A stretch of DNA of 32,750 bases from JACCXJ01 sp052387115 (GCA_052387115.1 JBQTJM010000378.1:1-32750), one strand, 5' to 3'; numbered from the stretch's first letter, positions 23,968-32,620 are shown. The notes: a model not told the origin generated them from the letters alone. Program-made: numbers and translations.

Positions 23968-25077
23968 ATGCTCGCAACAGGTTTGGAAGGGGTCGTCGCG
24001 GCCGAGACCGCGATCGCCACCGTGGGGCAGGAGTCCCTGGGGCTCCGTTACCGCGGCTATTCGGTCGTGGATCTGGCGGCAGGCGCGAGCTTCGAGGAAG
24101 TGGCCTATCTCCTCGTGTATGGCGAGTTGCCGGGGCGCCAGGCACTGGAGGCGTATCGCCAGCGGCTGGCAGCGCTGAGGTCATTGCCCGAGCCGCTCTC
24201 GGCGGTCCTCCGGCTGGTCCCGGCCGATGCCCACCCCATGGACGTCCTGCGAACGGGCTGCTCGGCGCTCGGCACTTTCGAGCCGGAAGGCCCGGGGCGC
24301 GATCAGTACGCGCTTGCCGATAGGCTCGTCGCCGCGTTGCCCACGATGCTGCTCGCCTGGCATCATCACCACAAGGGCCGCTTCTTTGCGGTGGACCCCG
24401 AACCTGTCGGGCTTGCCCACGCGTTCCTCCGCGCTTTGCATGGGCGGGAACCCGATCCCCTCTGCGTACGCATGCTCGATGCCTCTTTGATCCTCTATGC
24501 CGAGCACGAGCTGAACGCCTCGACCTTCGCCGCGCGCGTCACGGCCTCGACCTTGTCGGATTTGTACTCGGCGGTGGGCTCGGCCATCGGTGCCTTGCGC
24601 GGGCCGCTGCATGGGGGTGCCAACGAAGAGGCGATGCGGCTCATCGAGCGCTTTCCCGATCCCGACAGCGCCGAGCGCGGGGTCCGCGAGATGCTCCAGC
24701 GCCGCGAGCGCATCATGGGTTTCGGGCACCGCATCTACAAAGACGGCGATCCGCGCTCGCCGCTCATGAAGTCCTGGTCGAATAAGCTCGCCGAGGCGCG
24801 CGGGGATCGGGTGTTGTTTCCGGTCTCGGAGCGCATCGAGGCGCTCATATGGCGCGAAAAAGGACTGCATACCAACCTCGATTTCTATAGCGCCTCGGCC
24901 TATCACCTGGCCGGGATCCCGACCCCGCTGTTCACGCCGCTCTTCGTCCTGTCGCGCATCACCGGTTGGGTCGCCCATATCATCGAGCAGCGGGCGCATA
25001 ACCGTTTGATCCGGCCGAGCGCGGTCTATGTGGGACCCAAGCCGCGCGCTTTCGTGCCGATCGAGGAACGCGGGTGA
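23968..25077 (+). CDS. prpC: 2-methylcitrate synthase / citrate synthase family
   Basis: Condenses propionyl-CoA with oxaloacetate to 2-methylcitrate (methylcitrate cycle). 369 residues from ATG at 23968; the frame extends to a GTG at 23926, but the family N terminus (LEGVVAAETAIATVGQESL) begins right after the ATG. Active-site motifs: HELNASTFAARV, GPLHGGANE, GFGHRIYKDGDPRS, and TNLDFYSASAYHLAGIP, the last typical of PrpC. It is followed by prpD with a GTGA overlap, which favours 2-methylcitrate synthase over the citrate cycle enzyme; substrate choice is inferred from that context. Confidence 0.9.
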   Translation: MLATGLEGVVAAETAIATVGQESLGLRYRGYSVVDLAAGASFEEVAYLLVYGELPGRQALEAYRQRLAALRSLPEPLSAVLRLVPADAHPMDVLRTGCSALGTFEPEGPGRDQYALADRLVAALPTMLLAWHHHHKGRFFAVDPEPVGLAHAFLRALHGREPDPLCVRMLDASLILYAEHELNASTFAARVTASTLSDLYSAVGSAIGALRGPLHGGANEEAMRLIERFPDPDSAERGVREMLQRRERIMGFGHRIYKDGDPRSPLMKSWSNKLAEARGDRVLFPVSERIEALIWREKGLHTNLDFYSASAYHLAGIPTPLFTPLFVLSRITGWVAHIIEQRAHNRLIRPSAVYVGPKPRAFVPIEERG

Positions 25078-26516
25078 CGGCGCTCGCCGAGACCAGGCCA
25101 TTCGACCCCGAGATCGAGGCCATCGCCGATCATGTCAGCAAAGGGGAGGGCGCGAGTGACGAGGCCTATCGAACGGCGCGCTACTGCCTCATGGATGCCT
25201 TGGGCTGCGCGGTCCTCGCGCTCGGCCACCCCGAATGTACCCGACACCTGGGGCCCATCGTGGCCGCGACCCTGGTGCCCGACGGGGCGCGTGTACCGGG
25301 CACGGACATGGTGCTCGATCCCGTCACGGCCGCCTTCGACATCGGTATCCTTATCCGCTGGCTCGACTACAACGACACCTTCCTGGCCGCCGAGTGGGGG
25401 CATCCCTCCGATAACCTCGGGGGGTTACTCGCGGTCGCCGATTGGCAAAGCCGCACCCGGCGCACCGAGGGACTAGCGCCGATCGCGGTGCGCGAGTTGC
25501 TCGACGCGCTCATCCGGGCCTACGAGGTGCAGGGTTGCTTGGCGCTCGAAAACAGCTTCAACCGCGTGGGGCTCGACCACGTCTTGCTGGTCAAGTTGGC
25601 CACGGCCGCGGTCGTGACCCGTTTGCTGGGCGGTGATAAGAACGCCGTCATGCGCGCGGTCTCGAACGTCTTCGTGGACGGGCAGAGCCTCCGCACCTAC
25701 CGCCAGGCGCCGAACGTAGGCCCGCGCAAGTCCTGGGCGGCGGGCGATGCCACGAGCCGCGGGGTGTGGCTGGCCTTGATGTCGCTGAACGGGGACCCCG
25801 GCTGCCCGAGCGCGCTCTCGGCCGCGCGCTTCGGCTTTTACGAGGTCCTCTTCGGCGGCCGACCCTTTCGGATGCAGCGGGCGTACGGGAGCTACATCGT
25901 CGAGCACATCCTCTTCAAAGTCGCCTTCCCGGCCGAGTTCCACGCACAGACCGCCGCCGAGTGTGCCCTCTGCCTCCACCCGGAGGTGCGCGGGCGGGTC
26001 TCCGAGATCCAGCGCATCGAGATCGCCACCCAGGCGCCCGCGATGCGCATCATCAGCAAGAAGGGGCGTTTGCAGAACGCGGCGGACCGCGACCATTGCC
26101 TGGAGTACATCGTGGCCGTCTGCCTCCTGTACGGGGAGCTGTCGGCCCGGCATTACCAGGACGAGGTGGCCGCCGATGCGCGCATCGACGCGCTTCGAGA
26201 CCGGATGGTGGTGGAGGAGGAACCGCGCTACAGCCGCGATTATCTGGATCCCGAGAAACGCGCCATCCCGAATGCCGTGCAAGTGTTCTTCCGCGACGGA
26301 GGCAAGACCGACCGGGTCGAGATCGAGTTTCCGCTGGGGCACCCGCGGCGCCGTGCCGAGGCGCTCCCACGGCTCGTCGAGAAGTTTCGCACCAACGTGG
26401 CGACCCGTTTCCCGGGTGAGCGGGTCGATTCGCTCACCGCGATCTTCGAAGACCCCGAGCGGCTGTCCGGTCTGGCCGTCGATGAGTTGGTCGATCGATT
26501 CCTGTGCCTCGCATAG
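25074..26516 (+). CDS. prpD: 2-methylcitrate dehydratase, MmgE/PrpD family
   Basis: Dehydrates 2-methylcitrate to 2-methyl-cis-aconitate. 480 residues, normal for PrpD, with family segments DYNDTFLAAEWGHPSDNLGG, QGCLALENSFNRVGLDHVLL, GDATSRGVWLAL, KVAFPAEFHAQTAAECAL and LEYIVAVCLLYG. GTG start at 25074 overlaps the prpC stop (GTGA), so translation is coupled. No prpB, acnD/prpF or prpR is adjacent; an isocitrate-lyase-superfamily gene at 11051-11932 could supply the lyase step. Downstream gshA starts after 60 bases. Confidence 0.93.
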   Translation: MTALAETRPFDPEIEAIADHVSKGEGASDEAYRTARYCLMDALGCAVLALGHPECTRHLGPIVAATLVPDGARVPGTDMVLDPVTAAFDIGILIRWLDYNDTFLAAEWGHPSDNLGGLLAVADWQSRTRRTEGLAPIAVRELLDALIRAYEVQGCLALENSFNRVGLDHVLLVKLATAAVVTRLLGGDKNAVMRAVSNVFVDGQSLRTYRQAPNVGPRKSWAAGDATSRGVWLALMSLNGDPGCPSALSAARFGFYEVLFGGRPFRMQRAYGSYIVEHILFKVAFPAEFHAQTAAECALCLHPEVRGRVSEIQRIEIATQAPAMRIISKKGRLQNAADRDHCLEYIVAVCLLYGELSARHYQDEVAADARIDALRDRMVVEEEPRYSRDYLDPEKRAIPNAVQVFFRDGGKTDRVEIEFPLGHPRRRAEALPRLVEKFRTNVATRFPGERVDSLTAIFEDPERLSGLAVDELVDRFLCLA

Positions 26517-26576
26517 TGATTCTGATTTTTTACAAGCTCTGACCGTTCCTCTATTTTTCCCCGAGAAACGTTAACC

Positions 26577-28145
26577 GTGTCTTCACGATTTCAGGAGCGA
26601 CTCCGATGGCTTCACGACGCCGATCTGGGACCCCTGCTCACCCGTGGCCGGAAGGGGATGGAGAAGGAATGCCTGCGCGTGACTCGCACGGGCGACATCG
26701 CGCATACCGCTCACCCCCGGGCCCTTGGATCCGCCCTCACCCATCCCGATATCACGACCGACTACTCCGAGGCGCTGCTCGAGTTTCGCACCCCGCCCTG
26801 CGCCGATGTCGAAGAGACCGTCGGTTTCCTGGAGGACATCCATCGCTACGCCTACGGCTGCCTGGAAGACGAGATCCTATGGGCCGCGAGCATGCCGTGC
26901 CGGCTGCGCGGTGATGACGACATCCCCATCGCCCGGTACGGGCATTCCAATGTCGGAAAAATGAAGCACATCTACCGGCGTGGCCTCGGATACCGTTATG
27001 GCCGCGCCATGCAGGCCATCGCCGGCTTGCATTTCAATTACTCCCTCCCCGAAGCATTCTGGCCCGCCTACCAGTATCAGGAAGGCGACAGCGGACCGCT
27101 ACGCGACTTCGTCGATCGGAGCTATTTCGGACTCGTGCGCAACATTCAACGCTATGGTTGGCTCGTGCTCTATCTCTTCGGTGCCTCACCGGCCATCTGC
27201 AGGTCCTTCGTGGGCCTCCGGGATTCCGACTTCGAGCCCCTGGATCCCGAGACCTTTTTCGTCCCGTTCGCCACCTCCCTGCGCATGAGCGACATCGGCT
27301 ACAAGAACAAGAACCAGCGCGGCCTCGACATCTCCTACAACGGCCTTTCCGAATATGTCGCGGGTCTGTGCCGGGCGATCGAGACGCCCTACGCCCCCTA
27401 TCGCGAGATCGGGGTCAAGGTGAACGGCGAGTACCGCCAGCTCAACGACCACATCCTCCAGATCGAGAATGAGTACTACGGCTTCGTGCGCCCCAAGCAG
27501 GTGGCGCGCTCGGGCGAGCGGCCGACCCTGGCGCTCCAGCGCCGCGGCGTCCAGTACGTCGAGCTTCGGGCACTGGATCTCGGTTGCTTCCATCCGAGCG
27601 GCCTCGATGCCGGCGAGATCCGGTTCTTGGAGGCTTTCATGCTTTGTTGCCTCTTCACCGAAAGTCCGCCCCTGACGGGAGAGGAGGCCCGTGAAATCGA
27701 GCACAATCAACTCTCCGTCGCGCGCCATGGCCGTGACCCGGACGTGACCGTGCAGGAACGCGGAGTTTCACGGCCCTTCGCGGACGTTGCGCTCGATCTC
27801 TGTGGGCGCATGGAGCCGATCTGCGTCCTGCTCGATGGCACCGCGCCGGAACGGCCGTATGGCAACGTCCTGGACCGGCAGCGGGCTGCCATCCATGACC
27901 CGACTTTGCTGCCCTCGGCGCGCATGCTCGCGGAGATGCGCGAGCGCGGCGAGTCGTTCGTGGCCTTCGCGCTGCGGCTTTCGGAACAGCACGCGCGTTA
28001 TTTCAAGGACCGGCCCTTATCCAAAGAACGCGCGACGTATTTCGCCGAGGCCGCCGAGGCATCGCTCGCCAAGCAGGCCGAGATCGAACGCTCGGACGAT
28101 CTCTCGTTCGAAGACTACCTCAAGCGCTACTACGCGAATTGCTGA
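26577..28145 (+). CDS. gshA: glutamate-cysteine ligase (E. coli type)
   Basis: First enzyme of glutathione synthesis, joining glutamate and cysteine with ATP. 522 residues with family motifs GRKGMEKECLRVT (about 24-36), TDYSEALLEFRTP, YGHSNVGKMKHIYRRGLGYRYGR, GLHFNYS, RVG-like nucleotide segments and YVELRALDLGCF. GTG start at 26577 gives MSSRFQERLRWLHDADLGPL, which matches the family from its first residues; no strong ribosome binding site is seen. Follows prpD but is probably a separate function. Proteobacterial GshA type supports a gammaproteobacterial host. Full length, no defects. Confidence 0.96.
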   Translation: MSSRFQERLRWLHDADLGPLLTRGRKGMEKECLRVTRTGDIAHTAHPRALGSALTHPDITTDYSEALLEFRTPPCADVEETVGFLEDIHRYAYGCLEDEILWAASMPCRLRGDDDIPIARYGHSNVGKMKHIYRRGLGYRYGRAMQAIAGLHFNYSLPEAFWPAYQYQEGDSGPLRDFVDRSYFGLVRNIQRYGWLVLYLFGASPAICRSFVGLRDSDFEPLDPETFFVPFATSLRMSDIGYKNKNQRGLDISYNGLSEYVAGLCRAIETPYAPYREIGVKVNGEYRQLNDHILQIENEYYGFVRPKQVARSGERPTLALQRRGVQYVELRALDLGCFHPSGLDAGEIRFLEAFMLCCLFTESPPLTGEEAREIEHNQLSVARHGRDPDVTVQERGVSRPFADVALDLCGRMEPICVLLDGTAPERPYGNVLDRQRAAIHDPTLLPSARMLAEMRERGESFVAFALRLSEQHARYFKDRPLSKERATYFAEAAEASLAKQAEIERSDDLSFEDYLKRYYANC

Positions 28146-28193
28146 CCGCGGGGGAACGCGGTGCTTGCTGTGGGGCATCGGGAATGTAGCTAT

Positions 28194-28282
28194 GTAGGCT
28201 GGGAAGAGTCGCAGCCGAATCCCAGCGACATGGCCTCGGGATGCGGGGATAGCTGGGATTCGCTGCGCTCGTCCCAGCCTAC
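28194..28282. repeat. 89-bp inverted-repeat element
   Basis: Arms of ~32 bases (GTAGGCTGGGA...GAATCCCAGC at 28194-28226 and its inverted partner GCTGGGATTCGC...CCCAGCCTAC at 28252-28282) with a ~25-base centre. The left arm has a few small differences. It lies between gshA and the FitA-like/VapC module. A weak partial match (GGGCTGGGAT...CTCGTCCC) is at 29062-29090, on the other side of that module. REP/MITE type; no coding capacity. Confidence 0.85.
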
Positions 28283-28392
28283 GAACTGGTCGCCTCAACC
28301 GCTGTACGGGAGGACGAGGGAAGCGGGTGTGGGAATTGACACGCGGAACGGTCTTGCCTACAGTGCCTACAACGTCTCTGGGGACCGGAATC

Positions 28393-28644
28393 ATGCCTGT
28401 CTTGAATATACGAAATCTACCGGCGGAGGTCCACGCCCGGCTCAGGATGCGGGCCGCCGAGGCCCATCGGAGCATGGAGGCCGAGGCGCGGGCGATCCTC
28501 ACCGAGGCTTGCTCAAGCGCGGCCGAGCCAAGGCCCGCCCACGAGCTGCCCGATTGGGTAGACAAGCTCTACGGCCGGCGCAAGCCTGCCGATGTCGTCG
28601 AAAAGCTGATCGCCGAGCGACGGCGCGAGTCGCAACGCGAGTGA
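28393..28644 (+). CDS. FitA-like ribbon-helix-helix antitoxin
   Basis: 83-residue antitoxin starting MPVLNIRNLPAEVHARLRMR, with AAEAHRSMEAEARAILTEAC next: the ribbon-helix-helix fold of FitA-like antitoxins (strand, helix with HRSMEAEAR). The C-terminal half is expected to wrap the toxin. The open frame goes back to 28327, but family homology starts at the ATG at 28393 (MPVLNIRNLP). Stop overlaps the toxin GTG as GTGA. Complete. Confidence 0.9.
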   Translation: MPVLNIRNLPAEVHARLRMRAAEAHRSMEAEARAILTEACSSAAEPRPAHELPDWVDKLYGRRKPADVVEKLIAERRRESQRE

Positions 28645-29018
28645 TCGCGCTCGACGCCTCGGCGCTCTTGGCATTCTTGTTTCGGGAAGAGGGCGCTGAA
28701 CGTGTCGGGACGCATCTTTCCGAAAGCTGCTTGTCGGCCGTCAATCTCGCCGAGGTCATCGGGCGCTTCGTGCGTGATGGCCACGACGCGCACGCGGTGC
28801 TCGCGCGCCTCGCGGCGAGCGAGACCGAGCTCGTGCCCTTTACCCCCGAGCAGGCCGCGATCGCCGCCCAGTTGATCCCCAGGACCTCCCGCCTCGGATT
28901 GTCGCTCGGCGACAGGGCCTGCCTCGCGCTCGCGCTGTCGCGGAGCATCCCGGCGCTCACCGCGGATCGCGATTGGAAGAAGCTCAAGCTCGGGCTCTCG
29001 ATTGTCGTCATTCGCTAA
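28641..29018 (+). CDS. vapC: VapC/FitB-type PIN domain toxin
   Basis: 125-residue PIN-domain ribonuclease toxin with Asp5 (VIALDASALLAFL), Glu in VNLAEVIGRF (about 37), Asp in LGLSLGDRACLAL (about 92) and Asp in PALTADRDWKKL (about 110). GTG start at 28641 overlaps the antitoxin stop. The frame continues upstream in the open reading frame but that part is the antitoxin in another frame. Its C-terminal part is very like the 23041-23439 VapC, yet the antitoxin here is a ribbon-helix-helix protein, not AbrB type. Confidence 0.92.
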   Translation: MIALDASALLAFLFREEGAERVGTHLSESCLSAVNLAEVIGRFVRDGHDAHAVLARLAASETELVPFTPEQAAIAAQLIPRTSRLGLSLGDRACLALALSRSIPALTADRDWKKLKLGLSIVVIR

Positions 29019-29209
29019 CCGCTTCGTACGCACTACCGGCGATACGTTTGGGGACGCGGTGGGCTGGGATCCGCCCCACTCGTCCCGGAGGTCGCGCCGA
29101 GGATGCAACGCGAGATCCCGAGCGCAGGCATTCGGCACACGCCACCGATCCATCGGCTACCGGGCTTCCAGCCTTTCTGGAACGCGAGGGGGACGTTGTA
29201 GCACAGACC

Positions 29210-29914
29210 CTAGTCGACTAGCGCCGCCAGCATCTCCCGCTCGCCATCCGGCAGATCGGCGCGCGCGAGGTGCTCGCGGACGGCGGTCTCGGGGACGCAG
29301 CCGCGCTCGATGACGCGGCGTTTTTCCTCGCTATTCAGTTCTTCGTCGGCGAGGACCTCGGCGGGGGAGTAAAGGCCCGCATCGAGGATGAGCTTGATCT
29401 CGTTTCCGAGCGCCCGAAAGCCGCGGTTGCCGGACTTGAGCCGCTTGCCGGCGAAGTCGCGCCGCACGATGCCGTTGAGATACAGGGCCGCGAGCTCGCG
29501 TTTATAGGATTCGATGACCAGGGCGTCGATCTTGGTGTCGATATCGCCCTCGATTTGTGCGAGCCGATCGAAAATGAGGTCCTGCAGGCCCGCCAAGGCC
29601 TCTGGATCGGGCAGGAGCGCCGCGTAGATCGCGACCACCTCCCGAAGCGACAGCCGCCGGTAGGTATCGGTCGCGAACAAGAGGTCGCGGTGGCTCACCA
29701 GCGCCTCGAAACCCGGATACCCGAGCACCGCCAGGCGCTCCCCGAGCGTGCGCGCCGCCGGGTTGAACCCCACGGCCGAGACCAACTCGGCCTTGTGAAG
29801 GCGCAGGCGCCGGGCGATCCCCTCGACGGTGGCGTCCTCGCCCTCGGGGCTCGTTAGCATGGCGGCGAGGGCCTCCGGATCGGCGCCCAGGACCTTCTGG
29901 AAGGGGGTGGTCAT
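29210..29914 (-). CDS. unknown protein encoded downstream of mtdB
   Basis: 234-residue protein I do not recognise. It is predicted to be almost wholly alpha-helical and soluble, with no signal or membrane segment. Recurrent pieces: ATVEGIARRLRLHKAELVSA (HTH-like, about 29-48), LFATDTYRRLSLREVVAIYAALLPD, and an IDTKIDALVIESYKRELAAL helix, then a Glu/Arg-rich C-terminal part. ATG at 29914 is chosen because the longer open frame (to 30064) lies inside mtdB. It starts 17 bases after the mtdB stop on the same strand, so co-transcription is likely and a role linked to C1 metabolism is a possible inference only. The 190 bases before it (29019-29209) hold nothing but a repeat fragment. Confidence 0.7.
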   Translation of the reverse strand: MTTPFQKVLGADPEALAAMLTSPEGEDATVEGIARRLRLHKAELVSAVGFNPAARTLGERLAVLGYPGFEALVSHRDLLFATDTYRRLSLREVVAIYAALLPDPEALAGLQDLIFDRLAQIEGDIDTKIDALVIESYKRELAALYLNGIVRRDFAGKRLKSGNRGFRALGNEIKLILDAGLYSPAEVLADEELNSEEKRRVIERGCVPETAVREHLARADLPDGEREMLAALVD

Positions 29915-29931
29915 GCGTCGGGCGACCGCGA

Positions 29932-30807
29932 TCAGGCCAGGGACTTGGCCAGGGCATAGATCTCCTCGGAGTCGAAGCACTGGTCGTTGCGCTCGAAGAG
30001 CCTCGCGATGCAGGCCCGGTGCAGTGCGATCTTCAAGGCGCCGAAGCCGATGGCGCCGAAGCACAGCTTCCCGTGCCGTTCCTTGGCGCGGTCCATCATC
30101 TCGATGCCGGACACGCCGAGCGGCGGAAGGGCGTTGGCATCGAGCATCATCTCAATGCTCGAGCTGTCCTTCCAGTGCCGCTCCTCGATCAGATGGGCGC
30201 CGGCCGCCGCCGTGGACAGGACGATGTGCGCGCCGTTCAAGACGCCCCGGATGGAGGTCTCACATATCTCGGGCTGGTCGAAGGCGCATACCGCCGGGGT
30301 GATGGTCACGCCGAACCGCTCCTGCATGAGCCGGCACGCGGCCTCGGCGCGCTCCATGCGCCGCGAGGTCAGGACCACCTCGGCACCCTCCTGGGTCAGC
30401 ATCACCGAGGCCCGCTGGCCGACCGGGCCCGTCCCGCCCAGCACCACGGCCTTCTTGCCGGCCACCGAGCCGTGCTTGGTGAGGTTGGCGACGGCGGCGG
30501 CCGCGGTGGTGTTGCTGCCGTTGCTGTCGAGCATCAGGGAGACCCGAAAATCGGCGAAGAATTTCTTCTGGATTGCCGCGACGAGCGCCTGCCCATCGGC
30601 CAGGTTGCTGCCGCCGACGAAGATGGCCGTGTACTTCTTGTCCTTGGGCGGACGGGTGAAGATGGTACCCTCGACCAGCGTCCCGACCGTCGCGGGGGTG
30701 ACCCCACCGTAGCCGATCACGTGGTCCGCGCCGCCGTCGTAGGCGACCACCGTGTCGAACACGCTCGGCAGGGGATCGGTATCGAGCTGAAACAGGAGCT
30801 TCTTCAT
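29932..30807 (-). CDS. mtdB: NAD(P)-dependent methylene-tetrahydromethanopterin dehydrogenase
   Basis: Oxidises methylene-H4MPT to methenyl-H4MPT in the formaldehyde oxidation pathway of methylotrophs. The 291-residue product starts MKKLLFQLDTDPLPSVFDTV and has the MtdA/MtdB family pieces VAYDGGADHVIGYGGV, LDSNGSNTTAAAAVANL, the Rossmann GGTGPVGQRA (about 144-153) and the C-terminal LHRACIARLF. Divergent from fchA. This and fchA are the main evidence for methylotrophy in the window; other H4MPT genes (mch, fae, ftr/fhc) are not in it. Confidence 0.93.
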   Translation of the reverse strand: MKKLLFQLDTDPLPSVFDTVVAYDGGADHVIGYGGVTPATVGTLVEGTIFTRPPKDKKYTAIFVGGSNLADGQALVAAIQKKFFADFRVSLMLDSNGSNTTAAAAVANLTKHGSVAGKKAVVLGGTGPVGQRASVMLTQEGAEVVLTSRRMERAEAACRLMQERFGVTITPAVCAFDQPEICETSIRGVLNGAHIVLSTAAAGAHLIEERHWKDSSSIEMMLDANALPPLGVSGIEMMDRAKERHGKLCFGAIGFGALKIALHRACIARLFERNDQCFDSEEIYALAKSLA

Positions 30808-31020
30808 GTTATCGACCTCATCGGGCAGCGGGGCTGGCTCTCGGCGCTGTCGTAGTCGGGCGCACCGCTAAGGTAACTCAACGCCCGCACACGGACAACG
30901 GGCCGCGCGCCGCCGCGGGTGATCAGGGTCGGCTATAATGGCGTCGCCCGAAGTGATCGGTTTCGATCCCTTCGGGTCCTGTCCACTCAGACGAGAGCAC
31001 GCCGTCCCGGGGCACAACAC
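30808..31020. promoter_or_regulatory. divergent promoter region mtdB / fchA
   Basis: 213 bases between divergent C1 genes, so both promoters should be here. An AT-richer GGCTATAATGG (30931-30941) on the plus strand resembles a -10 element (TATAAT at 30934-30939) for fchA, ~82 bases from its ATG; no good -35 was picked. No repeats seen. Confidence 0.5.
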
Positions 31021-31644
31021 ATGATCAAAGACCAATCCGTCCACGAGTTTTTGGGGGCCTTGGCGAGCAAGACCGCGACCCCCGGCGGCGGGAGCGCGGC
31101 GGCCATCATGGGCGCGATGGGCGCCGCCCTGGTGAGCATGGTCTGCAATCTGACCCTCGGCAAGAAGGGTTACGAAGCGGCCGAGGGCGAGATGCAGGCC
31201 GTCCTGGCGCGGGCCGAGACGATGCGCGACCGACTGGCGGACATGGTGTGCGCCGATGTCGAGGTGTTCAATCAGGTCATGGCCGCCTATGGCCTCCCCA
31301 AGGACAGCGAGGCGCAGAAGGCCCTGCGCGGCGACGCGATCCAGGGGGCGCTCAAGGCTGCGACCGAGGTCCCGCTCGACTGCGCGCGCCTGTGTGCCGA
31401 GGTCGTGGTGCTCAGCAAGTCGGTAGCGGATAAGGGTAACAAGAACGTCATCAGCGACGCCGGGGTCGCCGTGCTGGCCGCCTATGCCGCGTTGAGGAGC
31501 GCCGCTTTGAACGTCTATATCAACGCCGGGGCGATCAAGGACCTGACCTTCGTGGAGGAACGGCTCGCCGAGCTCGATCGCATCCTGCACGGCATGGAGG
31601 CCCTGACCGAAGAGGTCTATCAGTTGGTCAAGACCAGACTCTAG
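31021..31644 (+). CDS. fchA: methenyl-tetrahydrofolate cyclohydrolase, FchA type
   Basis: Member of the formiminotransferase-cyclodeaminase family (cyclodeaminase half), 207 residues, as in methylotroph FchA, which hydrolyses methenyl-H4F to formyl-H4F. The start MIKDQSVHEFLGALASKTAT is followed by PGGGSAAAIMGAMGAALVSM, the glycine-rich family signature; SDAGVAVLAAYAALRSAALNV is also typical. All-helical, full length. ATG at 31021 is the first in frame. Its pairing with mtdB (H4MPT branch) argues for a C1 role rather than histidine degradation. Confidence 0.9.
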   Translation: MIKDQSVHEFLGALASKTATPGGGSAAAIMGAMGAALVSMVCNLTLGKKGYEAAEGEMQAVLARAETMRDRLADMVCADVEVFNQVMAAYGLPKDSEAQKALRGDAIQGALKAATEVPLDCARLCAEVVVLSKSVADKGNKNVISDAGVAVLAAYAALRSAALNVYINAGAIKDLTFVEERLAELDRILHGMEALTEEVYQLVKTRL

Positions 31645-31715
31645 GGCGTTTCCAGTCGTATCGCCAGTCGTATATAGAATTAAGGCTGGCGCCGCGCGAC
31701 GCACTTGCCATCCCC

Positions 31716-32573
31716 GTGGCCGACGACAACCCCTCGGAGCGGGACCTCGAAGCCGGGATCCACCGCGATCTGCACGGCCGGCAGACCTATGCGCAGTACC
31801 TGTGCCTCGACACGCTCCTCCGCGCGCAGAGGCCCTTGAGCGATCCGCCGCACCACGACGAGCTCTTGTTCATCATCCAGCACCAGACGAGCGAGCTGTG
31901 GTTCAAGCTCATCCTCCACGAGCTACGCGCCGCCTGTGCGCACATCCGCGCCGACCGCCTCGACCCGTGCTTCAAGGGCCTGGCGCGGGTGAAACAAATC
32001 CAACGTCAGCTGTTCGAGCAATGGGGTGTGCTGGAGACCCTGACGCCCAGCGAATACGCGGAGTTCCGGCATGTCCTCGGTCCCGCCTCGGGCCTGCAAT
32101 CCGCGCAGTACCGCGCTATCGAGTACACCTTGGGAAACAAGAACGCCGCGCTCCTGGAGTTGTTCCGCCACGACCCCGAGGCCTACCGCGCGCTCGAGGC
32201 CACCCTGCGGAGCCCGAGTCTCTACGACGAGTTCCTGATCCACCTATTTCGCCAGGGGCATTCGCTGCCCCCCGAGTGCGTGCAACGCGACTGGTCGCGA
32301 CCCTACCGGCGCCATCCCGGCCTCATCCCCGTGTTCAAGCGCATCTACGACCGGCCCCATGACTTCTGGGATGCGTACAATATGTGCGAAAAGCTCGTCG
32401 ATGTGGAGGAGAACTTCCTGCTCTGGCGTTTCCGGCACATCAAGACCGTGGAGCGCATCATCGGTTTCAAGCGCGGCACGGGCGGCTCCTCGGGCGTCGC
32501 GTTTCTCCGCAAGGCACTGGACCTGACCTTCTTCCCGGAGCTGTTCGACGTGCGCACCGAGATCGGCGCGTAA
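31716..32573 (+). CDS. kynA: tryptophan 2,3-dioxygenase
   Basis: Haem dioxygenase that opens the indole ring of tryptophan to N-formylkynurenine (kynurenine pathway). 285 residues from GTG at 31716. Family motifs: TYAQYLCLDTLLRAQ, HHDELLFIIQHQTSELWFKL (haem and substrate pocket, about residues 46-65), SGLQSAQYRAIEYTLGNK, WRFRHIKTVERIIGFKRGTG with the haem-ligand His. No kynurenine formamidase or kynureninase is in the window. Downstream lies an ISAzo13-like remnant. Confidence 0.96.
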   Translation: MADDNPSERDLEAGIHRDLHGRQTYAQYLCLDTLLRAQRPLSDPPHHDELLFIIQHQTSELWFKLILHELRAACAHIRADRLDPCFKGLARVKQIQRQLFEQWGVLETLTPSEYAEFRHVLGPASGLQSAQYRAIEYTLGNKNAALLELFRHDPEAYRALEATLRSPSLYDEFLIHLFRQGHSLPPECVQRDWSRPYRRHPGLIPVFKRIYDRPHDFWDAYNMCEKLVDVEENFLLWRFRHIKTVERIIGFKRGTGGSSGVAFLRKALDLTFFPELFDVRTEIGA

Positions 32574-32620
32574 GGCCTCGCGCAGAAATAACTTGATAAA
32601 GTTTGAGAGATGTGCTTTAA

